Shown here piece by piece: positions 1 through 12,104 of a stretch of 64,000 bases of DNA. Numbering within the stretch: the stretch's first letter is position 1; every line of letters begins with the position of its first letter. Source of the DNA: Hetaerina americana (taxonomy: Eukaryota; Arthropoda; Insecta; Odonata; Calopterygidae); NCBI GenBank assembly GCA_022747635.1, contig JAKTNV010000615.1:33784-97783 (forward strand). The letters run 5' to 3'. A program made the translations under genes and the position numbers. The notes beneath the pieces were generated by a model. That model saw only the letters and a program-made list of their open reading frames with translations, had not been told where the DNA came from and made no database searches.

Positions 1-1304
1 TAAAACGTATTTCATAAAAACAATATTTGTTATCCGCAGTCCCGGGATGAGAAATTTCGTAATTCAGTTGTGGCGTATAGTTTTTCCCTGAACGGTTTTT
101 TAAATCTTAAAATTCATTTAATGAGAAATTGAACGCCTCTATTCCTTTCAAAGCAGTCGCTGTTAGAAAACTGTCGTTAATATACGACTTTTTGGCAAAC
201 ATAATAATTTTCCTCCGCAGTCTCGGGATGAGAAATTTCGTGATTCAAGTGTCCCATTTAGTTTTTCTCCCGAGGGTTGTTAAAAGCTTTTTATTCTTAA
301 ATGAAAATTTCGTCGACTCTCTTCCTTTCCTAACGGTCGTTTTTTAATAATGGTTTTATTTAAATGTATCTGTTGCAAACATAAGGTTTATCCTTCGCAA
401 TCCCGGGATAAGAAACTTCACGAATCAATGGTCGTGTGGGTGGTTCTTCCAAGGGCTCTCTCAAAACCTATTCATTCATCAAATGAAACTTTGGTCGTTT
501 GTCTACCTTTTAAAACGGTCGGTTTTGAGAAAATGGTCTCATTTATACGTATTTCTTGCAAACATGTTTTCAAGCCGCAGTACCGGGATGAGAAATTTCG
601 AGATTCAAGTAACTCGTTTAAGTTTTCCCACGAGGGTTTTTTGAAAGCTTGTTAGTCCTAATTTAAAAATTTGTTTGACCTATTTCCTTCTAATCGGCAG
701 TTGTTTAGAAAATTGTCGCATTAAAACGTATTTCTTAAAAACATAACTTTTTTTATCCGCAGTCCCGGGATGAGAAATTTCGTGATTCAACTAATGCGTT
801 TAGTTCTTCCCTTCGGCGGTTTTTTAAACTTAAAATTCATTCAATGAAAATTTGAACGCCGCTTTTTTTTCTAAACAGACGTTCGTGAGAAAATTGTGGT
901 AAATAAACGTATTTTTTGCCAACATAGAGTTTCCCTTCGCAAATCCGGGATGAGAAATTGCGCGATTCAATTTGTTCAAGTTTTTCCTCCAAGTGTTTTT
1001 CAAAAGCATCTTAATTCAATGAATGAAAATTCTGTCACCTCCGTACCTTTTTAAAAGGTCGTTGTGTAGAAAATGGTCCTTTATATCCGTATTTGTTGCG
1101 AACATAAAAATTTTCCTTCGCAGTCCCGGTATGAGGAATTTCGCGAATCAATTGTCGTGTAATATTTCTTCCAAGGGCTTTTTCAAAAGCACTTCATTCA
1201 TCAAATGAAAATTTGGTCGTTTCTTTACCTTTCAAAACGGTTTTTTTTGAGAAAATCGTCTAATTTATACGTATTCTTTGCAAAAAACGTTTTCCAGCCG
1301 CAGT

Positions 1305-2318
1305 CCCGGGATGAGGAATTTCGTGATTCTAGTAACTTGTTTAAGTTTTCCCACGAGGGTTTTTTTGAAAGCTTGTAAGTCTTATTTGAAAACATGTTTG
1401 ACTTTTTCATTCCTATCGGCAGTTGTTGGGAAAATTGTCGTATTAAAACGTATTTCATAAAAACAATATTTGTTATCCGCAGTCCCGGGATGAGAAATTT
1501 CGTAACTCAATTGTGGCGTATAGTTTTATATATTGTGGCGTATAGTCTCTTCCTTTCCTTACGGTCGTTGGTGAGATAATGGTTTTATTTTTTCGTTTTT
1601 GTTGCAAACATAATGTTTTTACTTCGCAGTCCCGGGATGAGAAATTTCGTGAATCAATTGTCGTGTAAGTTGTTCTTCCAAGGGCTTTTTCAAAACCTAT
1701 TCCTTCATCAAATGAAAATTTGGTCGTTTCTCTACCTTTTTAAAACGTTCGGCTTTGAGAAAATGGTCTCATTTATACGTATATCTTGCAAACATGTTTT
1801 CAAGCCGCAGTCCCGGGATGAGGAATTTCGTGATTCAAGTAACTTTTTTAAGTTTTCCCACGAGGGTTTTTTTGAAAGCTTGTAAGTCTTATTTGAAAAC
1901 ATGTTTGACTTTTTCATTCCTATCGGCAGTTGTTGGGAAAATTGTCGTATTAAAACGTATTTCATAAAAACAATATTTGTTATCCGCAGTCCCGGGATGA
2001 GAAATTTCGTAACTCAATTGTGGCGTATAGTTTTATATATTGTGGCGTATAGTCTCTTCCTTTCCTTACGGTCGTTGGTGAGATAATGGTTTTATTTTTT
2101 CGTTTTTGTTGCAAACATAATGTTTTTACTTCGCAGTCCCGGGATGAGAAATTTCGTGAATCAATTGTCGTGTAAGTTGTTCTTCCAAGGGCTTTTTCAA
2201 AACCTATTCCTTCATCAAATGAAAATTTGGTCGTTTCTCTACCTTTTTAAAACGTTCGGCTTTGAGAAAATGGTCTCATTTATACGTATATCTTGCAAAC
2301 ATGTTTTCAAGCCGCAGT
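1305..2318. repeat. 507-bp tandem duplication inside HOR copy 1
   Basis: Two adjacent 507-bp units, 1305-1811 and 1812-2318, are nearly identical; for example 1394-1579 equals 1901-2086. Each holds a B monomer, a shortened C monomer and an A monomer. HOR copies 2-4 carry a single such unit. Slippage by one unit in an unequal exchange explains the 3179-bp length of copy 1. Confidence 0.92.
1484..1630. repeat. Shortened 147-bp C monomer with internal direct repeat
   Basis: The core-to-core distance drops to 147 bp. Inside, a 15-bp direct repeat ATTGTGGCGTATAGT occurs at 1510-1524 and 1532-1546 with a 7-bp spacer. The poly-T/AAAGC segment and the start of the usual linker are missing. The same short monomer is found at about 1991-2137, 4663-4809, 7335-7481 and 10007-10153, so it is a fixed component of the HOR and marks its phase. 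Confidence 0.9.
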
Positions 2319-3179
2319 ACCAGGATGAGAAATTTCGAGATTCAAATAACTCGTTGAAGTTTTCCCACGAGGGTTTTCTTTAAAGCTTGTAAGTCTTAAT
2401 TTAAAAAATTGTGTGACCTAATTCCTTCAAATCGGCAGTTGTTGAGAAAATTTTCATATTAAAACGTATTTCTTAAAAACAACATTTTTTTTTTGCAGTC
2501 CCGGGATGAGAAATTTCGTGATTCAACTATTGCGTTTAGTTTTTCCCTCAGCGGTTTTTTAATGCTTTAATTTCATTCAAAGAAAATTTGAACGCCTCTT
2601 TTTGTTTCTAAACAGATGTTCTTGAGAAAATTGTTGTAAATAAACGTATTTTTTGCCAACATAGAGTTTTCCTTCGCAGTCTCGGGATGAAAAATTTCGC
2701 GATTCAATTTTTTCAAGTTATTCCTCTAAGGGCTTTTCAAAAGGATCTTAATTTAATGAATGAACATTCTGTCACCTCCGCACCTTTTTAAAGGTCGTTG
2801 TGTAAAAAATGGTCCTTATTATCCGTATTTTTTGCGAACAAAAAATTTTCCATAGCAGTCCCGGTATGAGGAATATCGCGAATCAATTGTCGTTTAAGTT
2901 GTTCTTCCAAGGCCTTTTTCAAAAGCTCTTTATTCCTCAAATGAAATTTTGGTCGTTTCTCTAACTTTCAAAACGGTCGATTTTGAGAAAATGATCTAAT
3001 TTATACGTATGCTTTGCAAACAAGGTTTTCCAGCCGCAGTTCCGGGATGAGAAATTTCGTGATTCAAGTAACTCCTTTAAGTTTTCCCACGAGGGTTTTT
3101 TTGAAAGCTTGTAAGTCTTATTTGAAAATATGTTTGACTTTTTCATTCCTATCGGAAGTTGTGTGGAAAATGGTCGTAT

Positions 3180-5851
3180 TTAAACGTATTTCATAAAAAC
3201 AATATTTGTTATCCGCAGTCCCGGGATGAGAAATTTCGTAATTCAGTTGTGGCGTATAGTTTTTCCCTGAACGGTTTTTTAAATCTTAAAATTCATTTAA
3301 TGAGAAGTTGAACGCCTCTATTCCTTTCAAAGGAGTCGCTGTTAGAAAACTGTCGTTAATATACGACTTTTTGGCAAACATAATAATTTTCCTCCGCAGT
3401 CTCGGGATGAGAAATTTCGTGATTCAAGTGTCCCATTTAGTTTTTCTCCCGAGGGTTGTTAAAAGCTTTTAATTCTTAAATGAAAATTTCGTCGACTCTC
3501 TTCCTTTCCTAACGGTCGTTTTTTAATAATGGTTTTATTTAAATGTATCTGTTGCAAACATAAGGTTTATCCTTCGCAGTCCCGGGATAAGAAACTTCAC
3601 GAATCAATGGTCGTGTGGGTAGTTCTTCCAAGGGCTCTCTCAAAACCTATTCATTCATCAAATGAAACTTTGGTCGTTTGTCTACCTTTTAAAACGGTCG
3701 GTTTTGAGAAAATGGTCTCATTTATACGTATTTCTTGCAAACATGTTTTCAAGCCGCAGTACCGGGATGAGAAATTTCGAGATTCAAGTAACTCGTTTAA
3801 GTTTTCCCACGAGGGTTTTTTGAAAGCTTGTTAGTCCTAATTTAAAAATTTGTTTGACCTATTTCCTTCTAATCGGCAGTTGTTTAGAAAATTGTCGCAT
3901 TAAAACGTATTTCTTAAAAACATAACTTTTTTTATCCGCAGTCCCGGGATGAGAAATTTCGTGATTCAACTAATGCGTTTAGTTCTTCCCTTCGGCGGTT
4001 TTTTAAACTTAAAATTCATTCAATGAAAATTTGAACGCCACTTTTTTTTCTAAACAGACGTTCGTGAGAAAATTGTGGTAAATAAACGTATTTTTTGCCA
4101 ACATAGAGTTTTCCTTCGCAAATCCGGGATGAGAAATTTCGCGATTCAATTTGTTCAAGTTTTTCCTCCAAGGGTTTTTCAAAAGCATCTTAATTCAATG
4201 AATGAAAATTCTGTCACCTCCGTACCTTTTTAAAAGGTCGTTGTGTAGAAAATGGTCCTTTATATCCGTATTTGTTGCGAACATAAAATCTTTCCTTCGC
4301 AGTCCCGGTATGAGGAATTTCGCGAATCAATTGTCGTGTAATATTTCTTCTAAGGGCTTTTTCAAAAGCACTTCATTCATCAAATGAAAATTTGGTCGTT
4401 TCTTTACCTTTCAAAACGGTTTTTTTTGAGAAAATCGTCTAATTTATACGTATTCTTTGCAAAAAACGTTTTCCAGCCGCAGTCCCGGGATGAGGAATTT
4501 CGTGATTCTAGTAACTTGTTTAAGTTTTCCCACGAGGGTTTTTTTGAAAGCTTGTAAGTCTTATTTGAAAACATGTTTGACTTTTTCATTCCTATCGGCA
4601 GTTGTTGGGAAAATTGTCGTATTAAAACGTATTTCATAAAAACAATATTTGTTATCCGCAGTCCCGGGATGAGAAATTTCGTAACTCAATTGTGGCGTAT
4701 AGTTTTATATATTGTGGCGTATAGTCTCTTCCTTTTCTTACGGTCGTTGGTGAGATAATGGTTTTATTTTTTCGTTTTTGTTGCAAACATAATGTTTTTA
4801 CTTCGCAGTCCCGGTATGAGAAATTTCGTGAATCAATTGTCGTGTAAGTTGTTCTTCCAAGGGCTTTTTCAAAACCTATTCCTTCATCAAATGAAAATTT
4901 GGTCGTTTCTCTACCTTTTTAAAACGTTCGGCTTTGAGAAAATGGTCTCATTTATACGTATATCTTGCAAACATGTTTTCAAGCCGCAGTACCAGGATGA
5001 GAAATTTCGAGATTCAAATAACTCGTTGAAGTTTTCCCACGAGGGTTTTCTTTAAAGCTTGTAAGTCTTAATTTAAAAAATTGTGTGACCTAATTCCTTC
5101 AAATCGGCAGTTGTTGAGAAAATTTTCATATTAAAACGTATTTCTTAAAAACAACATTTTTTTTTGCAGTCCCGGGATGAGAAATTTCGTGATTCAACTA
5201 TTGCGTTTAGTTTTTCCCTCAGCGGTTTTTTAATGCTTTAATTTCATTCAAAGAAAATTTGAACGCCTCTTTTTGTTTCTAAACAGACGTTCTTGAGAAA
5301 ATTGTTGTAAATAAATGTATTTTTTGCCAACATAGAGTTTTCCTTCGCAGTCTCGGGATGAGAAATTTCGCGATTCAATTTTTTCAAGTTATTCCTCTAA
5401 GGGCTTTTCAAAAGGATCTTAATTTAATGAATGAACATTCTGTCAACTCCGTACCTTTTTAAAAGGTCGTTGTGTAGAAAATGGTCCTATTTATCCGTAT
5501 TTTTTGCGAACAAAAAATTTTCCATAGCAGTCCCGGTATAAGGAATATCGCGAATCAATTGTCGTTTAAGTTGTTCTTCCAAGGCCTTTTTCAAAAGCTC
5601 TTTATTCCTCAAATGAAAATTTGGTCGTTTCTCTAACTTTCAAAACGGTCGATTTTGAGAAAATGATCTAATTTATACGTATGCTTTGCAAACAAGGTTT
5701 TCCAGCCGCAGTTCCGGGATGAGAAATTTCGTGATTCAAGTAACTCCTTTAAGTTTTCCCACGAGGGTCGTTTTGAAAGCTTGTAAGTCTTATTTGAAAA
5801 TATGTTTGACTTTTTCATTCCTATCGGAAGTTGTGTGGAAAATTGTCGTAT
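3180..5851. repeat. HOR copy 2 (2672 bp)
   Basis: This copy has fifteen monomers in the order of copy 1 without the extra 507-bp unit. It is almost identical to copy 3. Confidence 0.93.
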
Positions 5852-8523
5852 TAAAACGTATTTCATAAAAACAATATTTGTTATCCGCAGTCCCGGGATG
5901 AGAAATTTCGTAATTCAGTTGTGGCGTATAGTTTTTCCCTGAACGGTTTTTTAAATCTTAAAATTCATTTAATGAGAAATTGAACGCCTCTATTCCTTTC
6001 AAAGCAGTCGCTGTTAGAAAACTGTCGTTAATATACGACTTTTTGGCAAACATAATAATTTTCCTCCGCAGTCTCGGGATGAGAAATTTCGTGATTCAAG
6101 TGTCCCATTTAGTGTTTCTCCCGAGGGTTGTTAAAAGCTTTTAATTCTTAAATGAAAATTTCGTCGACTCTCTTCCTTTCCTAACGGTCGTTTTTTAATA
6201 ATGGTTTTATTTAAATGTATCTGTTGCAAACATAAGGTTTATCCTTCGCAGTCCCGGGATAAGAAACTTCACGAATCAATGGTCGTGTGGGTGGTTCTTC
6301 CAAGGGCTCTCTCAAAACCTATTCATTCATCAAATGAAACTTTGGTCGTTTGTCTACCTTTTAAAACGGTCGGTTTTGAGAAAATGGTCTCATTTATACG
6401 TATTTCTTGCAAACATGTTTTCAAGCCGCAGTACCGGGATGAGAAATTTCGAGATTCAAGTAACTCGTTTAAGTTTTCCCACGAGGGTTTTTTGAAAGCT
6501 TGTTAGTCCTAATTTAAAAATTTGTTTGACCTATTTCCTTCTAATCGGCAGTTGTTTAGAAAATTGTCGCATTAAAACGTATTTCTTAAAAACATAACTT
6601 TTTTTATCCGCAGTCCCGGGATGAGAAATTTCGTGATTCAACTAATGCGTTTAGTTCTTCCCTTCGGCGGTTTTTTAAACTTAAAATTCATTCAATGAAA
6701 ATTTGAACGCCACTTTTTTTTCTAAACAGACGTTCGTGAGAAAATTGTGGTAAATAAACGTATTTTTTGCCAACATAGAGTTTTCCTTCGCAAATCCGGG
6801 ATGAGAAATTTCGCGATTCAATTTGTTCAAGTTTTTCCTCCAAGGGTTTTTCAAAAGCATCTTAATTCAATGAATGAAAATTCTGTCACCTCCGTACCTT
6901 TTTAAAAGGTCGTTGTGTAGAAAATGGTCCTTTATATCCGTATTTGTTGCGAACATAAAATCTTTCCTTCGCAGTCCCGGTATGAGGAATTTCGCGAATC
7001 AATTGTCGTGTAATATTTCTTCTAAGGGCTTTTTCAAAAGCACTTCATTCATCAAATGAAAATTTGGTCGTTTCTTTACCTTTCAAAACGGTTTTTTTTG
7101 AGAAAATCGTCTAATTTATACGTATTCTTTGCAAAAAACGTTTTCCAGCCGCAGTCCCGGGATGAGGAATTTCGTGATTCTAGTAACTTGTTTAAGTTTT
7201 CCCACGAGGGTTTTTTTGAAAGCTTGTAAGTCTTATTTGAAAACATGTTTGACTTTTTCATTCCTATCGGCAGTTGTTGGGAAAATTGTCGTATTAAAAC
7301 GTATTTCATAAAAACAATATTTGTTATCCGCAGTCCCGGGATGAGAAATTTCGTAACTCAATTGTGGCGTATAGTTTTATATATTGTGGCGTATAGTCTC
7401 TTCCTTTTCTTACGGTCGTTGGTGAGATAATGGTTTTATTTTTTCGTTTTTGTTGCAAACATAATGTTTTTACTTCGCAGTCCCGGGATGAGAAATTTCG
7501 TGAATCAATTGTCGTGTAAGTTGTTCTTCCAAGGGCTTTTTCAAAACCTATTCCTTCATCAAATGAAAATTTGGTCGTTTCTCTACCTTTTTAAAACGTT
7601 CGGCTTTGAGAAAATGGTCTCATTTATACGTATATCTTGCAAACATGTTTTCAAGCCGCAGTACCAGGATGAGAAATTTCGAGATTCAAATAACTCGTTG
7701 AAGTTTTCCCACGAGGGTTTTCTTTAAAGCTTGTAAGTCTTAATTTAAAAAATTGTGTGACCTAATTCCTTCAAATCGGCAGTTGTTGAGAAAATTTTCA
7801 TATTAAAACGTATTTCTTAAAAACAACATTTTTTTTTGCAGTCCCGGGATGAGAAATTTCGTGATTCAACTATTGCGTTTAGTTTTTCCCTCAGCGGTTT
7901 TTTAATGCTTTAATTTCATTCAAAGAAAATTTGAACGCCTCTTTTTGTTTCTAAACAGACGTTCTTGAGAAAATTGTTGTAAATAAATGTATTTTTTGCC
8001 AACATAGAGTTTTCCTTCGCAGTCTCGGGATGAGAAATTTCGCGATTCAATTTTTTCAAGTTATTCCTCTAAGGGCTTTTCAAAAGGATCTTAATTTAAT
8101 GAATGAACATTCTGTCAACTCCGTACCTTTTTAAAAGGTCGTTGTGTAGAAAATGGTCCTATTTATCCGTATTTTTTGCGAACAAAAAATTTTCCATAGC
8201 AGTCCCGGTATAAGGAATATCGCGAATCAATTGTCGTTTAAGTTGTTCTTCCAAGGCCTTTTTCAAAAGCTCTTTATTCCTCAAATGAAAATTTGGTCGT
8301 TTCTCTAACTTTCAAAACGGTCGATTTTGAGAAAATGATCTAATTTATACGTATGCTTTGCAAACAAGGTTTTCCAGCCGCAGTTCCGGGATGAGAAATT
8401 TCGTGATTCAAGTAACTCCTTTAAGTTTTCCCACGAGGGTCGTTTTGAAAGCTTGTAAGTCTTATTTGAAAATATGTTTGACTTTTTCATTCCTATCGGA
8501 AGTTGTGTGGAAAATTGTCGTAT
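5852..8523. repeat. HOR copy 3 (2672 bp)
   Basis: Corresponding sites fall exactly 2672 bp after those of copy 2, for example the short C monomer core at 7335 against 4663. Only sparse substitutions separate the two copies. Confidence 0.93.
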
Positions 8524-11198
8524 TAAAACGTATTTCATAAAAACAATATTTGTTATCCGCAGTCCCGGGATGAGAAATTTCGTAATTCAGTTGTGGCGTA
8601 TAGTTTTTCCCTGAACGGTTTTTTAAATCTTAAAATTCATTTAATGAGAAATTGAACGCCTCTATTCCTTTCAAAGCAGTCGCTGTTAGAAAACTGTCGT
8701 TAATATACGACTTTTTGGCAAACATAATAATTTTCCTCCGCAGTCTCGGGATGAGAAATTTCGTGATTCAAGTGTCCCATTTAGTGTTTCTCCCGAGGGT
8801 TGTTAAAAGCTTTTAATTCTTAAATGAAAATTTCGTCGACTCTCTTCCTTTCCTAACGGTCGTTTTTTAATAATGGTTTTATTTAAATGTATCTGTTGCA
8901 AACATAAGGTTTATCCTTCGCAGTCCCGGGATAAGAAACTTCACGAATCAATGGTCGTGTGGGTGGTTCTTCCAAGGGCTCTCTCAAAACCTATTCATTC
9001 ATCAAATGAAACTTTGGTCGTTTGTCTACCTTTTAAAACGGTCGGTTTTGAGAAAATGGTCTCATTTATACGTATTTCTTGCAAACATGTTTTCAAGCCG
9101 CAGTACCGGGATGAGAAATTTCGAGATTCAAGTAACTCGTTTAAGTTTTCCCACGAGGGTTTTTTGAAAGCTTGTTAGTCCTAATTTAAAAATTTGTTTG
9201 ACCTATTTCCTTCTAATCGGCAGTTGTTTAGAAAGTTGTCGCATTAAAACGTATTTCTTAAAAACATAACTTTTTTTATCCGCAGTCCCGGGATGAGAAA
9301 TTTCGTGATTCAACTAATGCGTTTAGTTCTTCCCTTCGGCGGTTTTTTAAACTTAAAATTCATTCAATGAAAATTTGAACGCCACTTTTTTTTCTAAACA
9401 GACGTTCGTGAGAAAATTGTGGTAAATAAACGTATTTTTTGCCAACATAGAGTTTTCCTTCGCAAATCCGGGATGAGAAATTTCGCGATTCAATTTGTTC
9501 AAGTTTTTCCTCCAAGGGTTTTTCAAAAGCATCTTAATTCAATGAATGAAAATTCTGTCACCTCCGTACCTTTTTAAAAGGTCGTTGTGTAGAAAATGGT
9601 CCTTTATATCCGTATTTGTTGCAAACATAAAAATTTTCCTTCGCAGTCCCGGTATGAGGAATTTCGCGAATCAATTGTCGTGTAATATTTCTTCCAAGGG
9701 CTTTTTCAAAAGCACTTCATTCATCAAATGAAAATTTGGTCGTTTCTTTACCTTTCAAAACGGTTTTTTTTGAGAAAATTGTCTAATTTATACGTATTCT
9801 TTGCAAAAAACGTTTTCCAGCCGCAGTCCCGGGATGAGGAATTTCGTGATTCAAGTAACTTGTTTAAGTTTTCCCACGAGGGTTTTTTTGAAACCTTGTA
9901 AGTCTTATTTGAAATAATGTTTGACTTTTTCAGTCCTATCGGCAGTTGTTGGGAAAATTGTCGTATTAAAACGTATTTCATAAAAACAATATTTGTTATC
10001 CGCAGTCTCGGGATGAGAAATTTCGTAACTCAATTGTGGCGTATAGTTTTATATATTGTGGCGTATAGTCTCTTCCTTTCCTTACGGTCGTTGGTGAGAT
10101 AATGGTTTTATTTTTTCGTTTTTGTTGCAAACATAATGTTTTTACTTCGCAGTCCCGGGATGAGAAATTTCGTGAATCAATTGTCGTGTAAGTTGTTCTT
10201 CCAAGGGCCTTTTCAAAACCTATTCCTTCATCAAATGAAAATTGGTCGTTTCTCTACCTTTTTAAAACGTTCGGCTTTGAGAAAATGGTCTCATTTATAC
10301 GTATATCTTGCAAACATGTTTTCAAGCCGCAGTACCAGGATGAGAAATTTCGAGATTCAAATAACTCGTTGAAGTTTTCCCACGAGGGTTTTCTTTAAAG
10401 CTTGTAAGTCTTAATTTAAAAATTTGTTTGACCTGTTTCCTTCTAATCGGCAGTTGTTGAGAAAATTGTCGCATTAAAACGTATTTCTTAAAAAGATAAC
10501 ATTTTTTATCCGCAGTCCCGGGATGAGAAATTTCGTGATTCAACTATTGCGTTTAGTTTTTCCCTCAACGGTTTTTTAATGCTTTAATTTCATTCAAAGA
10601 AAATTTGAACGCCTCTTTTTGTTTCTAAACAGACGTTCTTGAGAAAATTGTTGTAAATAAATGTATTTTTTGCCAACATAGAGTTTTCCTTCGCAGTCTC
10701 GGGATGAAAAATTTCGCGATTCAATTTTTTCAAGTTATTCCTCTAAGGGCTTTTCAAAAGGATCTTAATTTAATGAATGAACATTCTGTTACCTCCGTAC
10801 CTTTTTAAAAGGTCGTTGTGTAGAAAATGGTCTTATTTATCCGTATTTTTTGCGAACAAAAAATTTTCCATAGCAGTCCCGGTATGAGGAATATCGCGAA
10901 TCAATTGTCGTTTAAGTTGTTCTTCCAAGGCCTTTTTCAAAAGCTCTTTATTCCTCAAATGAAAATTTGGTCGTTTCTCTAACTTTCAAAACGGTCGATT
11001 TTGAGAAAATGATCTAATTTATACGTATGCTTTGCAAACAAGGTTTTCCAGCCGCAGTTCCGGGATGAGAAATTTCGAGATTCAAGTAACTCGTTTAAGT
11101 TTTCCCACGAGGGTTGTTTGAAAGCTTGTTAGTCCTAATTTAAAAATTTGTTTGACCTGTTTCCTTCTAATCGGCAGTTGTTGAGAAAATTGTCGCAT
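8524..11198. repeat. HOR copy 4 (about 2675 bp, divergent 3' part)
   Basis: The first two thirds follow copy 3. From about 10.41 kb it departs: 10.41-10.54 and 11.13-11.27 kb share the same variant (GACCTGTTTCCTTCTAATCG and AAAAAGATAACATTTTTT), where copy 3 has different sequence at both places. From about 11.07 kb the B monomer resembles the one near 582 rather than the expected one near 3041. The last copy before the transposon is therefore a mosaic. Confidence 0.8.
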
Positions 11199-11384
11199 TA
11201 AAACGTATTTCTTAAAAAGATAACATTTTTTATCCGCAGTCCCGGGATGAGAAATTTCGTGATTCAACTAATGCGTTTAGTTTTTCCCTCAGCGGTTTTT
11301 TAAAGCTTAAAAATCATTTAATGAAAATTTAAACGCCTCTCTTACTTTCAAAGCAGTCGCTGTTAGAAAACTGTCAGTAATATA
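11199..11384. repeat. Last left-domain C monomer, split by the mariner insertion
   Basis: A C-type monomer with core at 11241 runs into the transposon inside its linker. Removing the 753-bp element and one TA restores a 179-bp distance to the next core at 12175, so the insertion was clean. The 5' half looks like the left domain; the half beyond the element looks like the right domain. Confidence 0.85.
11383..11384. other. Target-site duplication, TA (left)
   Basis: The TA abuts the left terminal repeat. The uninterrupted linker reads AATATACGTATTTTTT in sister monomers, so the element entered a TA in the palindromic ATACGTAT motif. Confidence 0.9.
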
Positions 11385-11417
11385 CGAGGGTCATCCGGAA
11401 AGTAGTACCCGTTCGTG
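11385..11417 (+). repeat. Mariner left terminal inverted repeat (33 bp)
   Basis: It begins CGAGGGTCATCCGG and ends CCCGTTCGTG. It is the exact reverse complement of 12105-12137; identity stops at the next base. Confidence 0.96.
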
Positions 11418-11458
11418 AAATAAAGACACAAAAGTAAATATTAACAAACATAAAAAAT

Positions 11459-11464
11459 TTTATT
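11459..11464 (-). promoter_or_regulatory. Possible polyadenylation signal AATAAA
   Basis: On the minus strand AATAAA lies about 20 nt past the transposase stop codon (11484-11486) and before the terminal repeat. The position suits a transposase transcript, but the hexamer is common by chance in AT-rich DNA. Confidence 0.35.
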
Positions 11465-11483
11465 TGAAAGAGGATACTTTAAA

Positions 11484-11591
11484 CTACTTCTCAACATAAT
11501 CTCCAAGCAAATTAAGGCATTTGTCATAACGTGTGACAAGTTTCTGTATTCCTGCTGCATAGTCCTTCGCCGCCAGCTCATTGAGATACGC
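11484..11591 (-). pseudogene. Mariner transposase, C-terminal remnant
   Basis: On the minus strand this short segment encodes about 35 residues ending in a stop at 11484-11486. It contains GIQKLVTRYDKCLNLLGDYV followed by EK, which matches the usual end of mariner transposases (a GI-KL-R--KC---GDYVE pattern). It lies in a different frame from the N-terminal fragment upstream and starts where that fragment loses homology, at about 11590. The open frame continues upstream to 11696, but that part is only a shadow of the N-terminal fragment. With the catalytic aspartates missing, it has no enzymatic function. Confidence 0.88.
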
Positions 11592-11985
11592 GAGGGACCC
11601 ATCTTGCACAAATTTTTGCATAATGCAGATGGTGTTTAACAATTTCATGAACAATTGTTCGAGAAACATTGGGAAAATGCTCACAGATGTCATCAATTGT
11701 GACGCGCCGATCGTTTCTCACGAATTCGTCAACTGAGCTCACCAGTTGGTCTGTAATGACAGACGGTCTCCCCGAACGCTCATCGTCGTGTGTGTTCCCC
11801 CTCCCCATGTTGAAGTTGCGACACCACCGCCGAACAGACGACTCGTCCATTACATTGCCTCCATACACCTCCTTTAATTGGCGATGAATATCACATGGGC
11901 GAACGTGTCTTGCATTGAGGAATTTAATCACTGCCCTCACTTCACAACTGGCGGCGTTCTCAATTTTTTTAAACATTGTAAACAA
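11578..11985 (-). pseudogene. Mariner transposase, N-terminal DNA-binding fragment (135 codons)
   Basis: The frame opens with MFTMFKKIENAASCEVRAVI, about 120 bp inside the right terminal repeat, a normal place for a mariner start. Residues ~7-55 look like the first helix-turn-helix of the Mos1 type (IHRQLKEVYGG, SSVRRWCRNF). Residues ~66-76 are the linker with GRP (DDERSGRPSV), and ~78-118 are the second helix-turn-helix (VTIDDICEHFPNVSRTIVHE). Family homology ends at RWVPR (residue 132); the frame then closes after VSQ. In intact relatives the DD34D catalytic domain follows, and all of it is deleted here. The fragment could bind terminal repeats if expressed, as known for other truncated transposases, but expression is unproven. 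Confidence 0.92.
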
Positions 11986-12104
11986 TCACAGAAACAACAC
12001 AGGCAATGCTAGCGTCACGCAACTTGGCTCAGAGAAGGCAGACAAGCCACTGAAGCTATCTGACCTCGTCCAGCGGCTACTCGCGTCGTCAGCACTTCAT
12101 GCGG

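Larger units (their letters stand above)
1..3179. repeat. HOR copy 1 (expanded, 3179 bp)
   Basis: This is the first copy of the 2.67-kb unit in the window. It is 507 bp longer than copies 2 and 3 because the shortened C-A-B block is present twice (about 1305-1811 and 1812-2318). The window starts inside a linker, so position 1 is used as the phase origin. The equivalent points are 3180, 5852 and 8524. Confidence 0.9.
1..11382. repeat. Left HOR domain, tetramer-based, 2.67-kb period
   Basis: Monomer order here is C-D-A-B, repeating about every 720 bp. Three full tetramers plus one shortened C-A-B unit of 507 bp make a 15-monomer higher-order unit of 2672 bp. Four copies are present. Copies 2 and 3 are almost identical, differing by scattered single bases, for example GGTATGAG near 4813 against GGGATGAG near 7485. 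Such high identity between units made of divergent monomers is the usual signature of recent amplification by unequal exchange. Confidence 0.93.
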
